Origin: Botryosphaeria dothidea
Lineage: Eukaryota > Ascomycota > Dothideomycetes > Botryosphaeriales > Botryosphaeriaceae
Assembly (NCBI GenBank): GCA_011503125.2
Contig: WWBZ02000073.1
Location: 1,116,001 to 1,180,000 of the forward strand
Direction: 5' to 3'
DNA length: 64,000 nt
Shown: piece by piece, positions 44,986 through 55,870 of the stretch
Layout: the number at the start of each line of letters is the position of its first letter
Numbering within the stretch: the first letter of the stretch is position 1
Position numbers and translations under genes: made by a program
The notes under the pieces: generated by a model
Seen by the model: the letters and a program-made list of their open reading frames with translations, nothing else
What the model was told of the DNA's origin: nothing
The model's database searches: none

Positions 44986-46793
44986 TTATGACTTGTCACT
45001 GCTGATTCTCGCGTGGTGGCCCGCGGCCATCTGAGTCTCCTCTTCAATCAACGCCTGCGGTCCTATGTAACCCCTCTTTCTGATCCAGAACCACCAACAT
45101 CCCATCAAGATTGTCAAGCCACCAGTAATCGCGGACGAGTAGTTCATACTTGTCTCATCAAATGGAATAGCGTACGGGAAGCAGTAAATAACCACAAATA
45201 CGCAGATGTACGCGCACCCGACACTGCCGATTGGATAAGCGACAGCAGCGGGCATCCAGAACGGGCCAGGCGCGATATGTCGCCGACGACTCAGGATATG
45301 CGGAAGGATGGCGGCGAGGAAGGAAAGCGAAAGCAGGACGACGAATGATCCGGCAAAGGCGTTGAATGCGGTCGTCGAGCCGACGTATATGGCACCGAAA
45401 ATGGTGATGATGACACCGCAGGCGACGGTGGCATTGAATGGATTCTTGTACGTCGGGGAGATACGGCCGAGTTGGTTGGGAAAGGGGGTCGCGCCATCGC
45501 GGGCGAGCGTCCAGAGCATGCGGCCTGCAGTGATGTAGACACCGATGCAGGAACAGATGAGCGGCAGGAAGACGACAACGAGGAGGCCGAGAGCGCCCGC
45601 ACGGGAAGAGGTGGCTTGAAAGTATACCTCTGCAAGCGGGATCGTGTAAGTGTTGGCCAGGAGAGCATCAAAGTCTTTGATGCCGTAGAAGATGGAAATC
45701 AGGTAGAAGAAGGCGGTGAAGAGACCAACAAGTTGCTGCATCGCGATGGCCTTTGGGACATTGATCCGAGGCTTGGGGATTTCTTCCGACAGATGGGCGA
45801 CACAGTCAGGTACGCCGACGGCGAAAGAAGCGTTCAGCATGCCGGAAAGGAATGCGAAGCCATCAGAAGAGTAACCCGTCTGATTCAAGAAGTCACGCCA
45901 GACAAAGGCGTTGGAGGCATGCCCACTGCCATTCGTGCTGGGCATTATGGCGCAGACGAGAATGGTCACGAAGCAGCCGGCGAGGATGAGGAACAGTCCA
46001 ATTTGGTTTATCAGGGGCAGGGCGCGGTTGGCGAATAGGACGGCGGAACAGCAGCCCCAGGTGCAGAGAAGGTAGACCACGAAGGTGTGCCAGCGTTCGT
46101 AGACGTATTCCGGGTGGAATAAACCGTACATGGCAAGTACGATGTTCGCCATGATTGAACTCAGTGAGGCGGCGCCAAAGATGTAGGCGAAGGCGTTCCA
46201 CCATCCGGCGAAGTATCCAATGACTCTGCCATAGCGAGGACCGGGAGTCACTGACGCCCAGTGGTACACTGTCGAGCATTGTAAGCAAAGTCCATACCAT
46301 GACTCGAGTCGGGAGATCCCCCAGGATGTTAAAGATTGCCGCATTGGGAAATTTACTTACCACCAGCACTAGAAGGGATGGCCGACACCAACTCGGCTAT
46401 ACAGGAACCGATGAGGGTGTAGAAGACCCACGCGGCCAACTGCAAAGATCAAGTGTCAGTGGACAGGTTGGCGCCTACAAGTTGCGGGACATACCAGCTC
46501 GTAGATGACACCAGGCGGGCCGCCATTGTACAAGGAGATAACCTGCCGAGACGAGTCAGTCCTGCAGCTCATGCATGTAGGTCTGATCAACGCACAATGG
46601 TGCCGCCGAGCGCTACCCAGGTATTACCCGTGCAGATTCCGACCGAGGCGGCGCTCCAGAGACTGAAGTTCCGTTCTAGCTCCTGCACATGGCCGGAGGC
46701 GTTGATCGGGGCGCTTACATGCCCCTCGTCGGCCGTATATTGTGGCGTTATTGTATCCGTCGGTAGGTCATCCTTCGACTTGATGGTGTCCAT
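44986..46793 (-). CDS. Amino acid/GABA/choline-type permease (APC superfamily)
   Basis: Plasma-membrane transporter of the fungal amino acid/choline (ACT) group. Exons are 46793-46596, 46542-46495, 46439-46361 and 46268-44986, giving 535 residues with about 12 hydrophobic segments. The start MDTIKSKDDLPTDTI is chosen because an upstream in-frame ATG (46838) would add an unusual hydrophobic lead. Family motifs are present: LERNFSLWSAASVGICTGNT, YNGGPPGVIYEL, IPSSAGVYHWASV, GWWNAFAYIFGAAS and HLSEEIPKPRINVPKAIAM. The cytosolic N- and C-terminal tails contain Lys residues that could serve ubiquitin-driven turnover. The substrate (GABA, choline or another amine) cannot be fixed from sequence. It is divergent from Sfr1. 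Confidence 0.88.
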
Positions 46794-47421
46794 GCCAGGC
46801 AAATGTACAGAAAAGACGGGCTGGAAGGCAGAGAGCAAGACGCCGGTAAACGGACACAGCTGAGACTAATATGTACAGAGCAGCTAGCACCCGTGCTCGA
46901 CGTTAGCTGCTTTGGCGTAGATAGGTTGATTAAAGACTTGGAGGTCCAGCTATCTGGGCGACGGGCGGCAGGTTTTGAGAGAGCCTCATGCAGACAAGAG
47001 GCCGCTGATGGCGCCCAGCGAAGGATCATCGCGGATAATTCTAGTGATGAACGGTATCAGCCCCTGCGTGAGCGGAGGAAGAGCGATGGCGATAGGCTGA
47101 TAAGACAAGGAGCCATGCGAGCCGAGGCGGTCCTTACTCAAAGCTGCTTGTCACTTAGCAGGATAACCTGGGGTGACGCGGGGACGATGCCCCTATCAGG
47201 GCAAGCGCCAGCCGTCTCCAGACCCTCGCCAAGCCCGACCGAGCTGCCGTTCGTTGCGCCTGAGCTCGAGCTCTATCACCGACCGACGCGTTCCTGCTCT
47301 GTGTCAACCTCGCGCCTGCAGCTGCACTGGCGTTCTTCCATCGCAACGTCAGACCAACGATCGTTCTGACATCAATTGCTCTCGCCACTAACAGTCCCAG
47401 CACTAATACGTCTTCAGCTCA
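46794..47421. other. Divergent promoter between the permease and Sfr1
   Basis: 628 bp. Left part moderately AT-balanced, right part GC-rich. No TATA box or repeat is evident. Confidence 0.55.
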
Positions 47422-48394
47422 ATGTCCACGCCTTCAGCCAAACGGCGTCGCCTCGAAGACGCCCAGAGCGCCTTGCGCAAGCCCTTTCGCTCTCCCTTCA
47501 AGACACCTAGCCGCAAGCTGGAGCTGGAAAAGCCCAATGCAGACATCACCGCTAGCAGCACCGCAGTGCCCAGTCCGCTCGTGCAGAGCACCCTCCCAGA
47601 TTCGTCGCCAGACCAGTCGTTGAGTGTCTCCTCGCTGCGAACGCTACGCAGCTCCCGCAGCTCCACCACGTTGTCCAAGCCATCCAGGCCTCGGCCGTTC
47701 GCCCGGCACAATGTCGTTGCACCCGACGATCCTCTTACGGAAGCCATCCACGCAGAGGAGCAAAGGCAGAGAGAGCTAAGCAGGCAAATACGCAGTCTAC
47801 GAACTGAGCTTGACACGCTCAGTCAGGCTCTCACAATTGCAACATCAACCAAGGATGCAGGGCTGGAAGCGTTGACCAAGAAGTGGCGTGATGCTACTCG
47901 CGCCGCGGCGGAAGAGGTCTTTGCTACCACCCGGGATCGGGTGAATAATATGGGCGGTATAGGGGCCTGGAGACAGAGCGAACAGCGTCAGCAGGAGTGG
48001 AGACAGGGCTTCCGTGCTCAAGATGAAGATGAGCCTAATCTTTATGAAAGTGGGGACGAGGGAGAGGACGAGAATGAAGAACTGACACCGGAAGAGAGGG
48101 AAGCCAAGTTGATTGTTCGTGAACAGCTGGCAGAAGCAAGGGCAGAAGCAAAGAAGGAGCGACAGTGGCGAAAGGATCAAGCGGCCGAAGCAGAGGCTCA
48201 GAAGCCAAGTCGTACCGATGATTGCGGAGACGACGATGTGAGTGTCGACTTCCGACTCGATTGTGCAGCCTCGAGGTCACAAGCTCTATGCTGACGCAGA
48301 ACAGAGTTTCACGATGGACATGATGCTCAAGACTCTCAACATCGACCCCGAGATGATCGGATGGGATAAAGAAGGACAGCGGTGGGTTGACTGA
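47422..48394 (+). CDS. sfr1: Sfr1/Mei5-type recombination mediator (Swi5 partner)
   Basis: Sfr1 (Mei5/Dds20) pairs with Swi5 to load and stabilise Rad51 or Dmc1 on single-stranded DNA in the nucleus. Exons are 47422-48237 and 48305-48394 (67-bp intron), giving 301 residues. The N-terminus has the family signature AKRRRLEDAQSALRKPFRSP followed by FKTPSR, a DNA- and Rad51-binding basic stretch. The middle (about 115-150) is a predicted coiled coil for Swi5 (EEQRQRELSRQIRSLRTELD). The spliced end DSFTMDMMLKTLNIDPEMIG plus WDKEGQRWVD is typical of the family. The acceptor at 48304 was chosen because the nearer AG at 48299 breaks frame. The gene starts opposite the permease. Confidence 0.85.
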
Positions 48395-50744
48395 GTTGTC
48401 CGAGGATCCGCTACAACATTTAGGTCCAGAATGCCGCAATCAGCGGTGACCCCTCGATTGCTATCAGAGAGCTTCGCACGCGCACGCAGATCACGCCTCG
48501 CGCATGGACTGTTTATCTTGAATTTTCTGCCAACACACGCGACAGGCGCGTCCTTTGCCTTGTTCTTTCAACAAAAAATTGTTGCTTCACCGCCTCTTCC
48601 CTACGGCGCACACAATCCGCGTTCCCACAGCTGCGAAGCCCGATATCCGGAAGCGCTGTGGTTGCACTGCATGAATATGATGGCGCATATTTCGTCAGGC
48701 TCCTAGTCAGGCTGACGCGCATCTTGACTCGAGGCTGGCGGCTGCGGGTTCTGATCATGGCTTGAATTGGGAGGTCCGATGGGGAGGCCCCTCTCCCGGA
48801 GGTCGGGAAGAGGGTGGACACCTGAGTTCGGGGCGCTTCCCTCAAAACAAAAACAAAAATAGTGGCATGGGTAGGTATCCGAGCTCCAGCTAATTGGCAA
48901 AAAGAGCTAGGGCGGAAAGAGTCGGTGACTTGCAATAATTAGGCGAGGTTGTGGCTATTGCAGTGCACGAGGCTTCAATGAAAAACATATTGGGTTACCA
49001 GATTCAGCGATTCTCTACCCGCATCAAGGTTATCAGCCGTTATCAGGTGCGGCATATCAAAGTGCGTCCCGCACCGAAGGATGGCGTACCCAGGCCGTTG
49101 GCGGGTAATGTCAAAGGCGTCATCACAACCGAGCGGCAACATGAGCTCTCGCGAGTGATCGGACAGCTGCATAATAAGTGGCGCGAGAAGTGACGGATTG
49201 GAGCGTCGGGCCGCGTATGTGCAGGTGCAGCTGGGGCGGAGGGAACCTTGAGCTCTCGCCTCGTTCTGCAGCTGTCGCATGGGACGATTAGCTCGTTGCA
49301 GGGGACAACCTTACGAACAAGGTTCGCAGGTGGAAGGGCCGAAGGCCTTTAGTCGCGCAATGTTCGCACGCTGATATCACGCAGCCGCCGTGGTGTGGGG
49401 AAGAGGCCTGGGCGCCCTGGTATAGCATACTGCTAAGAAAAGGAACTTAGGCGGAAACATCAAAACAGCAGGCCAATCACGGACGAGATCAACCAAGACG
49501 ACGATGGACGCGAGATCCCAGGGCAGCGTTTCTCAGTCGTCGGCGACGGGAGATTGCGCGGCGCCGCCGAGGGCTCTATGACTTTGACTATGACGGCGGA
49601 TTTTGCACTGGACTTTTTCTGTCGGCCAGTCACGGACGGCAGAGGTGATTGAGCTTCTTTCACCGGTGGCGGGCCTCCCTTGCTGGGAGTTCCAAGGCCC
49701 AGTTGGCGCTGTGCTACCCGGATAAGCAGGCGGGCGTTGTGGCATGCATCGAAAGATCGATAGCGTCGAGGACGCTGCGAGTAAACGCCAGGCTGCGCAA
49801 TGATTCGACTCTTGTGACCACGCCGCTGCGCACCCATTGGCGGGCTGCATGGTACTGCAGATGGCGCTGCGGGCTCCAGGCACTCGCAGCACAGCACAGG
49901 CTGTGGAATGCGGCGTCGACGTCGGCGTCGGCATGGGCATGGGCGTGGAGGATGGCGCGGGCGGAGATGTGGGTGTGTGTTCTCTGGGAGGTCGGTTGCG
50001 CCGGGCTGCCTTGCGGGTCGACCAGCCAGCCAGAGCGGGCGCGCAAACAGAGACTGCAGCGTGATCAAGCTAGCGGGAGCGGGACTGCAGAGCGTGTCAC
50101 TCCAGGCGTTGGGCGCAGTGCTGCCATTGGCGGGCGGCCTGTGCTGGGGTTCAGGCGGCGGGCGAATCAGCGCCGGCTCTGCAGCCGCCGACCATCGACC
50201 TCCACTCGAAGCCCGACCCGAAGCGCTTGCACCGCCGTGCCTGCTGCCTCTCTGCCATGCGCAAGAGCCATGCCGCCTGCAGGCATGGCAGTATCCCGGT
50301 CCGTCCGTCAGCTGGGCCGGAAGCTTTCTGGGTGGGGCCACAGCTGCGCGAGGTTGGGTCCGCAGCTGCGCCAAAGTTTATATATACCAGTCGCCTGCGC
50401 AACATGCACTCCTCTTTTTCTCTTCAGCAAGCCCGCAAAGCTCAGGAGCTGTCTTTTGGTTTTTATTGTTGTTTTTGTTCTAGTTCTTTTCTCCCCCTAT
50501 TACACTAATTTCACGATCACAGAGTCTGGTACTCTTGACGCCTTTCACGATCCACGCACCAAAAAAAAAACCAAAATAATCCCCCATTTGACGATATTCT
50601 AATTCTTTTTCCGTCGCCGGCCGACACCCAATAACGACAGACCAAACCTAATTACAGCTCTTACTTGCTCGAAGCCAACCGTGGATTCAGTCCGCTTGAC
50701 CACATCTTTCAACGACAAATCTCGAAACCCAAGGGAACACCACA
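48395..50744. other. Intergenic: Sfr1 3' flank and CBM48-gene upstream region
   Basis: 2.35 kb. The right third (50410-50744) is a pyrimidine-rich likely leader of the CBM48 gene, downstream of a TATA box at 50377. The GC-rich part 49640-50380 is open in several frames on both strands. An 80-codon frame at 48951-49193 is unsupported. Confidence 0.6.
50377..50386 (+). promoter_or_regulatory. TATA box upstream of the CBM48 gene
   Basis: TTTATATATA, the best TATA match in this region. Transcription starting about 30 bp downstream would give a leader of some 330 bases, rich in C and T, which suits a highly expressed fungal gene. Confidence 0.5.
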
Positions 50745-51530
50745 ATGGCCGCCATTCAGCTTAACTTCACTCTCCGCACCTCCGCCAACTGCAAGACCGT
50801 CCATCTTCTTGGCTCCTGGGATAACTACAACGGACAGCTCCCGCTCTCCAAGGATCCCTCCAAGACTGGTGGCTGGAAGGGCACTTTCCGCTTCCAGGGC
50901 ACGACTTTGAAGCAGGGCCAGCGCTACTGGTACTACTACATCATCGACGGCTATCATGTTTCGCACGACCCCGCCCGCGAGTTCACCACCGAGCCTACCA
51001 CCGGCCGCAAGCTTAACATTCTCGACATCCCTGCGCCCGGCAAGACCGCTACCGTACCGGACGCAGCCGCGAAGCGCTCCTCTCGCCGCTACTCGCAGGA
51101 TGTCGTGAAGGGCCGCTCGCTCTCCCCCTCGCAGATCAAGTCTCCCCGCCCCGTCAAGCCCAACCAGCACAAGACGATCGTGAACGGCACGTATGAGCCC
51201 GCCACCGTGGAGGCACTGACGTCGCGCTTCAGCCGGGCAAACTTGGAGGAGAGCAGCGAAGACGACTACTCGGACAGCGACATCGACTCCGATGTGCCGT
51301 CGCTTACTTCGCGCAGCTCCAACTCCAGCTCGCCCTCAAGTGTCAGCAGCACCAGCTCGTGCTGCACCTGCGAGCGCTACGGCATCACCCGCGCTGGCGA
51401 GCGCGTCAAGCTCGACTGCGGCGGCAGCCGCTGCGGCTACTCGGACGACTCGTCTGAGTGCTCTTCCGAGGACGACGAGGTTTACCGTGAGCGCACCACC
51501 CGCCGCCAGGGCATCGTCATCCGTGGCTAA
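50745..51530 (+). CDS. CBM48 (AMPK glycogen-binding-like) protein with Cys-rich tail
   Basis: A single exon encodes 261 residues. Residues 3-95 form a CBM48/E-set domain as in AMPK beta subunits: IQLNFTLRTSANCKTVHLLG, SWDNYNGQLPLSKD, GGWKGTFRF, and RYWYYYIIDGYHVSHDPARE, with the aromatic residues used for glucan binding. After a basic region (KRSSRRYSQDVVKGRSLSPS) comes an acidic Ser/Asp stretch and a compact Cys motif, CCTCERYGITRAGERVKLDC followed by GGSRCGY, which may bind zinc. There is no kinase-interacting C-terminal domain, so it is not a true AMPK beta subunit. The role is unknown; starch or glycogen sensing is a possibility. Confidence 0.82.
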   Translation: MAAIQLNFTLRTSANCKTVHLLGSWDNYNGQLPLSKDPSKTGGWKGTFRFQGTTLKQGQRYWYYYIIDGYHVSHDPAREFTTEPTTGRKLNILDIPAPGKTATVPDAAAKRSSRRYSQDVVKGRSLSPSQIKSPRPVKPNQHKTIVNGTYEPATVEALTSRFSRANLEESSEDDYSDSDIDSDVPSLTSRSSNSSSPSSVSSTSSCCTCERYGITRAGERVKLDCGGSRCGYSDDSSECSSEDDEVYRERTTRRQGIVIRG

Positions 51531-53228
51531 TTGCCTCACGATTTCCGGCGGTGCGCGCGTGCCCGCTCTGAAAAACTTCTTTTCACATCTCGTCTCCTCA
51601 GCTGCTTTGCTGTCTTGCCGCATTCTGCTTTTGGCCGGAGAGTTTGAGGGTTGAGCCCTTGATTGCCAACCACTCATTTTCATTGACATTGTGTGTGTCT
51701 TTGTTCCACCGCCCAACCCTTGGGGCATTAATATCGAGGAGAGGTTCTCGACCTACGATTTACCAGTTTTTTCTTTGGATCGAACTCCCTTTCTAATATC
51801 CTAATCCCTTCCCCGGCTTCGTTTCCAATGCAGCTGGTTTCTGGGGAAGCGTATAAGTCTAGGGGGTTGATGGAAATGGATAGAGGGAGATTTCTTCCGC
51901 TGGTAATAGGCGACCTCTTTTTCTTGGTTCTTATACTTGCTGCCTTCAGGCATTTTACGACCATCTGGCATCGCGTTCCTCGTCCATGCTGTACACGCTG
52001 GGAGGAAACCGGCGATGCCGAACATTTCTTGATGAGGTTATGGAATCTTATGAAGGGGATGAATTGTGCAGGAATGCGGGATATGAAAAGTATGGACACG
52101 AGTTTATCGGTTACTACGACTCGCCTTCGTCCAGATGGAATAGGAAGAAGTGACGATTGAAGGCTTGGAAGTTTTTCTCACCTCATGTCTGCTTTCTCTT
52201 GAATGGCTTTGCGGTAGAACGGGATACTTTACATTGTTCGCACCGGCTGTTCGAGGAGGGCCTAGCTGTCAATCGGAATGAAAAAGACTTGCCATGCATG
52301 ATTGGAAACTTTGAATTTCCCATTTTTCTAGCTGCAGTGACGTTTGTGACAATGGTTCGCCTAAACGCTAAACCTGCTGGCGTCTTGCAAGCCGCTTACC
52401 AAATCCTGACGTGCATATGGGAGAACGACCTAGACTCGGGTTTGCAAATGACATACGCAGTGAGAGAATGTAGTGGAAGTGTGGTGAATTTTCGGAGGGA
52501 AGTTACTGCAGTGCTCTTCTAACGAGAGCAGCGGTGGAAACCATGACGCGATTGCTCCTGTAAACCATTTGCCGATTTTCTACCCTTGTTTTTCCCCCCC
52601 AGTCGCATCTCAAAATAGCAACATTTTACCAGAGCTCATCCAAGCTTGCAGATGCGGCCAAGAGATGAGCCATATTGTGAAATCCTGTTGCTGCTGCTGC
52701 TGTTGCGCCGCCAACGTGCGCTGTGGGAAATGACACGGGTATGTCACTCCACCAACCAGCAGCAGCAACCTGCGTCGCTCTCAAGCATCACCACGACGGA
52801 TGTAACATTGTCCTCTTCCTGAGCCTCAGGATCCCTTGGATCTACATATATCCCTGTATGCTCAGGCAGGTCACCGTAAATCACCGCAATCACGAGATAT
52901 GTAACTTTGTACGCCTTATCGCGTGCGGCGCAGCAACAGTGGCTGAAGGATACGAAAGGTGACATCCCCGCCCATACCGCCAGTGTTCTGTCTCTTCCTT
53001 CGTGCCGATGGGATTTCGCTTGTAAATCGAGATCTGCCCCTGCAGTTCGTTGAAAACGGAGAAATCTTTTTTGGAATGAAGCTTTGGAATAGTGTACGGC
53101 GAGGTAGAAGGATTCAAGCCTCTTCCTTTATTTCGTGGCTTGCTATTACAGAGGGCTGCTGGAGCCGATTGTCAGCACGAAATGCGATTCCATCGCATAC
53201 AAATCATACGGATTCCAAATTAAACTTT

Positions 53229-53345
53229 TTGTGGAGAGTCGAAGTATTCGTCCAGACGCAAGTGTATCCTATTTCTGGTGACAGAGCTATCCAGATGACT
53301 GCTTCAGCTCGACATAAGGCTGTGCATGGAGCTGTACACATTGGA
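53229..53345 (+). repeat. Dispersed repeat, copy 4 of 5
   Basis: Bases 53241-53264 are identical to 34259-34282. GAGAGTCGAAG in its left flank matches copy 1, and CTATTTCTGGTG plus CAGATGACTGCTTCAGCTC match copies 2, 1 and 5. Confidence 0.75.
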
Positions 53346-53523
53346 ATTATCGTAGCTGAATATTTCCTGCAGCTCCTCTCTGTACTCAATGCACCTGAGG
53401 TGTTCTAGATACAAGACGCCCGTCATGTGTTCGATGGACAGCAATTGTGACATATAGGCATTTGCTAATGCAGAGAAAAAGCATTTCAGGCACCACAAAC
53501 ATCAGGATCTCCAGGCAACAATC

Positions 53524-53703
53524 CATCTGATCCGGAAGATTTCTGAGAGGCTTTTCCGCCACGGCGCGGTCTCAAAAACGCCGCCATTTGTTGAATAAGC
53601 AACGCCTGGGCGCATCCACCTTCCAAGTGCGGAAATATGCTGCGAAAGAGAGGCAGAAGATCAGCGAAAAGAAGCGATCGGAGGAAAACAACTGGGTATA
53701 AAG
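53524..53703 (+). pseudogene. Possible coding relic (transposon-like, unidentified)
   Basis: A stop-bounded frame of about 57 codons without its own ATG reads as a strongly basic, helix-prone peptide including RSQKRRHLLNKQRLGASTFQ and KYAAKERQKISEKKRSEENN. Just upstream in another frame AFQAPQTSGSPGNNPSDPED ends at a stop. The pair looks like a frameshifted remnant of a longer protein, perhaps the tail of a transposon or other mobile-element protein, lying about 180 bp after repeat copy 4. I cannot name the family. Confidence 0.25.
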
Positions 53704-55694
53704 CAATTACGATAAAAAGCGGTTGTTCGCAATCGCGATTGGCTTGTCAGACGCATATGGATGGGTGTGTGATTTCCCCACGTGGGCTCAGATGTGATCC
53801 TTCCACCGGACACCGCTAGAGTGGCCACTGCCACCACCACCCGCTCTCCAGGGCAAGAGGAAGGACAGGGTGCGGTCCATCGCTCCCGCGTTTTCGAGAT
53901 TGCACCCGGTCGATCGGATGAACTCTTAAGCGAGGAAAGAGCGGGAAGCATGATGCCCGTCGTTGGTGGTGGGGGCCAGACGCTTTCTTCCTCTCTCTCG
54001 TGGATTCACTGGTGAGGGAAAGATAGGTATTTTGGGGGCCAAAAAGCGGGACGGACGGCCAGGGCGAGACCCTCAGAGCTAGATAAGCGGAGTAAAAAAG
54101 GGATTGCGGTGGAGAAATAAAAAGAACGACTGACTAACAGAAGGGAGGGAAGAACAACTTTCAACAGGAAGAGGCAGTGCGTGCGTCTGTTGTGCATGCG
54201 CGAATGCACGAGAGAAGGATCTATAAGGATGACCTGCTATTAAGGCCGTTACCCGAAATGGCAGTAAGCCCAAGCGCGCGAAGGAACGTAACCCTCGTCG
54301 ATAGAGCAGCCAAAAAGAAGGGACCTTCGAAGGCTTAGCAACACAGTTGGAGGGAAATAGCAACGTATACAGGAAGAAAATGTAAGGCGAGGCAGACCTC
54401 TACTCCACGGACTGAGATGGAGTGAGAATGCCAAGATGGACGGGTGAACCATTGGTGAGATGACATTTGGAAAAAGAGGGTGATGAAGCGAGCACTAGTG
54501 GGCTAGCAGCAGCGCGGCGTGGAAGAGGCAGTAGGCGACTGTCAAATCAGATGCATCGTGATACGCGGAACACATACGCGTATCCTTTCCTGTCTGTGGC
54601 GAAAAAGGGATGCTGCTTGCTGCGGCGAGAGAGCGGTTGCTTTTTGCATCTACCCTAGATCCATCGTGCCTTGGGTAGAGGCGCTTCGGCCTGCACGCAA
54701 GCAAGCAAGCAGAAGGCCTGATGTTCTGGGTGGTGTGGTGGTGTTGCTGCTGCGAAGATGCCCGTCTCGTCTCAGAATAAGACACGTAGTTGCTGCCCAG
54801 CCAGCAGCATTGTGCAGTGCAGCAGCAGTGCAGAGCGCAACGCAACACCAAAAAGGAAGCCTGGAGAAGCACTGGCTCGAATGCATGCGCTGCCTTTGAT
54901 GCCCGAAAAGAGGGTCCGAGACCGGATGAAACATGCAAAAAAGAAAAAGGAGAAGAGAGGCAGTAAGCTCGCATCAGATGCTCGGCTGTGCACCAGCAGT
55001 AGAAGCAGCAGCAGGAGGGAGCACTGCTACCCGTAGCGCAACCGCAGTCGGCCCAGCAGTGCCGTGGGCCGGTTGACGGGCAAGTGCATCGGCGAACACG
55101 GGCGCGGAGCACGGGGCACGGAGCACTCGTGGGCGCTCCAGTTGCTAAAAATACATGCATGTCTGGCGACCGGGGTCTGATCACACGCTCCACCCCAGAC
55201 ATGGCCGGACGGGTAGCAGTACCTACGCGGCCGCTCTGCTTCGACGGCGCCTGCCTTCGTGATCCACTGAGGGCTACTTTTGCAGTGCATTTCCCGCTCT
55301 CGGCCATCCCAGACACGTGCGGAGAATAAAGCATGTCCTTTCTGCCTGGTGTTCCTGTACTTCTTGACTGTCGTCATCGCTCAAGACCCGCAGCAGAAAG
55401 CCAAACGGGGTAGCTCGTACCGCCGACGCCGTGGCAGTTATCCCCGTGCTCTGCTCCTGCCGGAATTCCCTTATCCTCGACTACGAGCAACAATTCCCCA
55501 TCCGGTTTCCCCTCACATCGTATCGACGATCTATTTGTCTGTAACAGGCACAGATCCCAAGAGCTAAGCTCATGGTAGCAAAGCCGTGGCGTCTTGCGGG
55601 TCCGAGGAAATGAATGGTATCATCGCCAGTGCTGCTGGATAGCGCGCTCCCATTTTAGAAACGTCCTGTCACAATTGGCCAGTGAGTACAGAGT

Positions 55695-55870
55695 GCATCA
55701 GCCGACGATGAGCGATAATGGCATTCATGGCACGACTCAACAATCATGACTATATTGCTGGTTGAAGCATTCGTCCGTACCCAGGTGTGATGATGCAGCT
55801 CTCCGGATGAATGCTTTGGCTCTCAATCACAGTCCTGATCTGATCTTCGCATATTCGGCGCTAAACCGTC
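55695..55870 (+). repeat. Dispersed repeat, copy 5 of 5
   Basis: TCAGCCGACGATGAGCGATA at the left aligns to copy 2 (four mismatches in 24). The core is altered (GTTGAAGCATTCGTCCGTAC) and is followed by GGATGAATGCTTTGGCTCTC, CAGTCCTGATCTGATCTTC and ATTCGGCGCTAAA, which match copies 2 and 3. Confidence 0.65.

Noticed and set aside
48951..49193. 80-codon plus-strand frame
   Set aside because: Basic peptide without family likeness; too short to support in a 2.3-kb gap.
49649..50602. 317-codon plus-strand open frame
   Set aside because: It runs through the TATA box and leader of the CBM48 gene, has a low-complexity translation, and overlaps a 304-codon frame on the other strand.
54495..55334. 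279-codon minus-strand open frame
   Set aside because: Cys/Ser/Arg-rich translation from GC-rich DNA; no family likeness, with antisense frames equally open.
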